Shown one piece after another: positions 30,737 to 30,968 of a stretch of DNA of 30,968 nt. The notes beneath the pieces are model-generated. The model did not search any database and had not been told where the DNA came from. It worked only from the letters and a program-made list of their open reading frames with translations. The position numbers and the translations under genes were made by a program. Source of the stretch: an uncultured bacterium (GTDB lineage Bacteria; Actinomycetota; Coriobacteriia; Coriobacteriales; Eggerthellaceae); the NCBI GenBank assembly GCA_905215035.1, contig CAJMOJ010000018.1:1-30968 (forward strand). Reading direction: 5' to 3'. Every line of letters begins with the position of its first letter. Position 1 is the first letter of the stretch.

Positions 30737-30952
30737 TATTCCATATCCCGTACAGTCAAATTGGGGAGCAACGTAAGCGCATCAAATATAGCTGCCAATC
30801 CGGATATTGATATGCCAATCCAAGTATCTGTGTCTAGCACATTTGGCCATTATGTATTTGCCGTCGATAGACAGTACAGCAGGTTGATATTACTCGACGC
30901 AACAAGCAACAAAACTCTTATGCGTTGGAATGCCGACTATGTTGCTGTCTAA
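30737..30952 (+). CDS. Cassette F: start-less receptor-binding C-terminus
   Basis: 71 codons open from the exact site to TAA at 30950-30952. The reading begins YSISRTVKLGSNVSASNI, continues with IDMPIQVSVSSTFGHYVF and ends LLDATSNKTLMRWNADYVAV. It has the same length as cassette C and shares its end (RWNADYVA versus RWNADYIA), while the N-terminal two thirds are unrelated at first sight. An in-frame ATG exists at about 30809 but without a binding site. Confidence 0.75.
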   Translation, partial: YSISRTVKLGSNVSASNIAANPDIDMPIQVSVSSTFGHYVFAVDRQYSRLILLDATSNKTLMRWNADYVAV

Positions 30953-30954
30953 GG

Positions 30955-30968
30955 TATTCCATATCCCA
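30955..30968 (+). CDS. Cassette G: beginning only, cut by the window edge
   Basis: TAT-TCC-ATA-TCC-CA after the seventh site, in the same frame and with the same next bases as cassette C (TCCCA). It shows only that the array continues to the right. Confidence 0.6.

Larger units (their letters stand above)
29621..30966 (+). repeat. Seven direct 14-bp sites delimiting coding cassettes
   Basis: Consensus GGTATTCCATATCC. Copies: 29621-29634 (GTGATTCCATATTT), 29883-29896 (GGCATTCCATAAAC), 30058-30071 (exact), 30276-30289 (exact), 30486-30499 (AGTATTCCATATCG), 30735-30748 (exact) and 30953-30966 (exact). Spacings are 262, 175, 218, 210, 249 and 218 bases. All are in the same orientation; no inverted copy was seen in the window. 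In every cassette the site is read in the frame x-(TAT/CAT/GAT)-TCC-ATA-(TCC/AAC/TTT/TCG). The previous cassette's stop codon overlaps or abuts the site. The array continues beyond the right edge. The site is presumably the recombination core. Confidence 0.92.

Noticed and set aside
29621..30966. CRISPR array (regular short repeats with unique spacers)
   Set aside because: Spacers are 161-248 bases, of variable length and coding in a fixed frame with stops before each repeat; no cas genes.
29621..30966. Diversity-generating retroelement variable repeats
   Set aside because: No reverse transcriptase and no template/variable pair with adenine-directed changes; cassettes differ throughout, not at A positions.
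29621..30966. Classical integron with attC sites
   Set aside because: The sites are only about 14 bases, without the long imperfect dyad of attC, and the recombinase lacks a visible IntI-specific insertion; cassettes have no start codons of their own.

Overview
The window looks like a chromosomal segment of a low-to-moderate GC actinobacterium of the class Coriobacteriia, most likely an Atopobium/Lancefieldella/Olsenella-type organism. This is inferred from the style of the surface proteins, the long low-complexity N-terminus of DnaB, and the mix of Firmicutes-like (YhaO/YhaN) and actinobacterial features. No species can be named from the sequence alone.

Layout. (1) 1-6640, cell surface: the tail of a membrane- or wall-anchored protein, then a 1736-residue mosaic adhesin and a small two-helix membrane protein 3 bases behind it. 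(2) 6700-12900: a frameshifted DUF151 nuclease gene, tRNA-Ile and tRNA-Ala, typA, a parvulin lipoprotein, a lone ABC ATPase and two tRNA-Ser genes. (3) 12900-15650: a ferredoxin-nitroreductase behind a perfect 14-bp inverted repeat, an acidic unknown protein and two small membrane proteins. (4) 15950-23416, replication and translation: rpsF-ssb-rpsR-rplI, then dnaB, a YhaO-type nuclease subunit and a YhaN-type ATPase, the last three tightly coupled. (5) 23640-26242: purA-purD. (6) 26459 to the right edge: tRNA-Phe followed by one end of a prophage.

The prophage part has a leftward lysis operon: holin, an Acb2-like cyclic-nucleotide sponge, a 40-residue acidic ORF and an amidase endolysin. A divergent tyrosine recombinase follows. 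Starting at the recombinase stop codon is an array of at least seven cassettes. Each opens with a copy of a 14-base site (consensus GGTATTCCATATCC, degenerate in the first two), always readable in the same frame as (Y/H/D)-S-I-(S/N/F). Each runs open with no start codon required and ends with a stop codon abutting the next site. The first cassette resembles a phage tail-fibre (pyocin-knob-like) C-terminus. The others are short and diverse, with related C-terminal endings.

Interpretation (inference): this is a store of interchangeable C-termini for a phage receptor-binding protein, switched by the adjacent recombinase at an in-frame site. It is analogous in logic to the R64 shufflon or an integron, but all visible cassettes are in direct orientation. 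The expressed gene with the constant N-terminus would lie beyond the right edge, probably on the minus strand upstream of the lysis genes. This is the most interesting system in the window.
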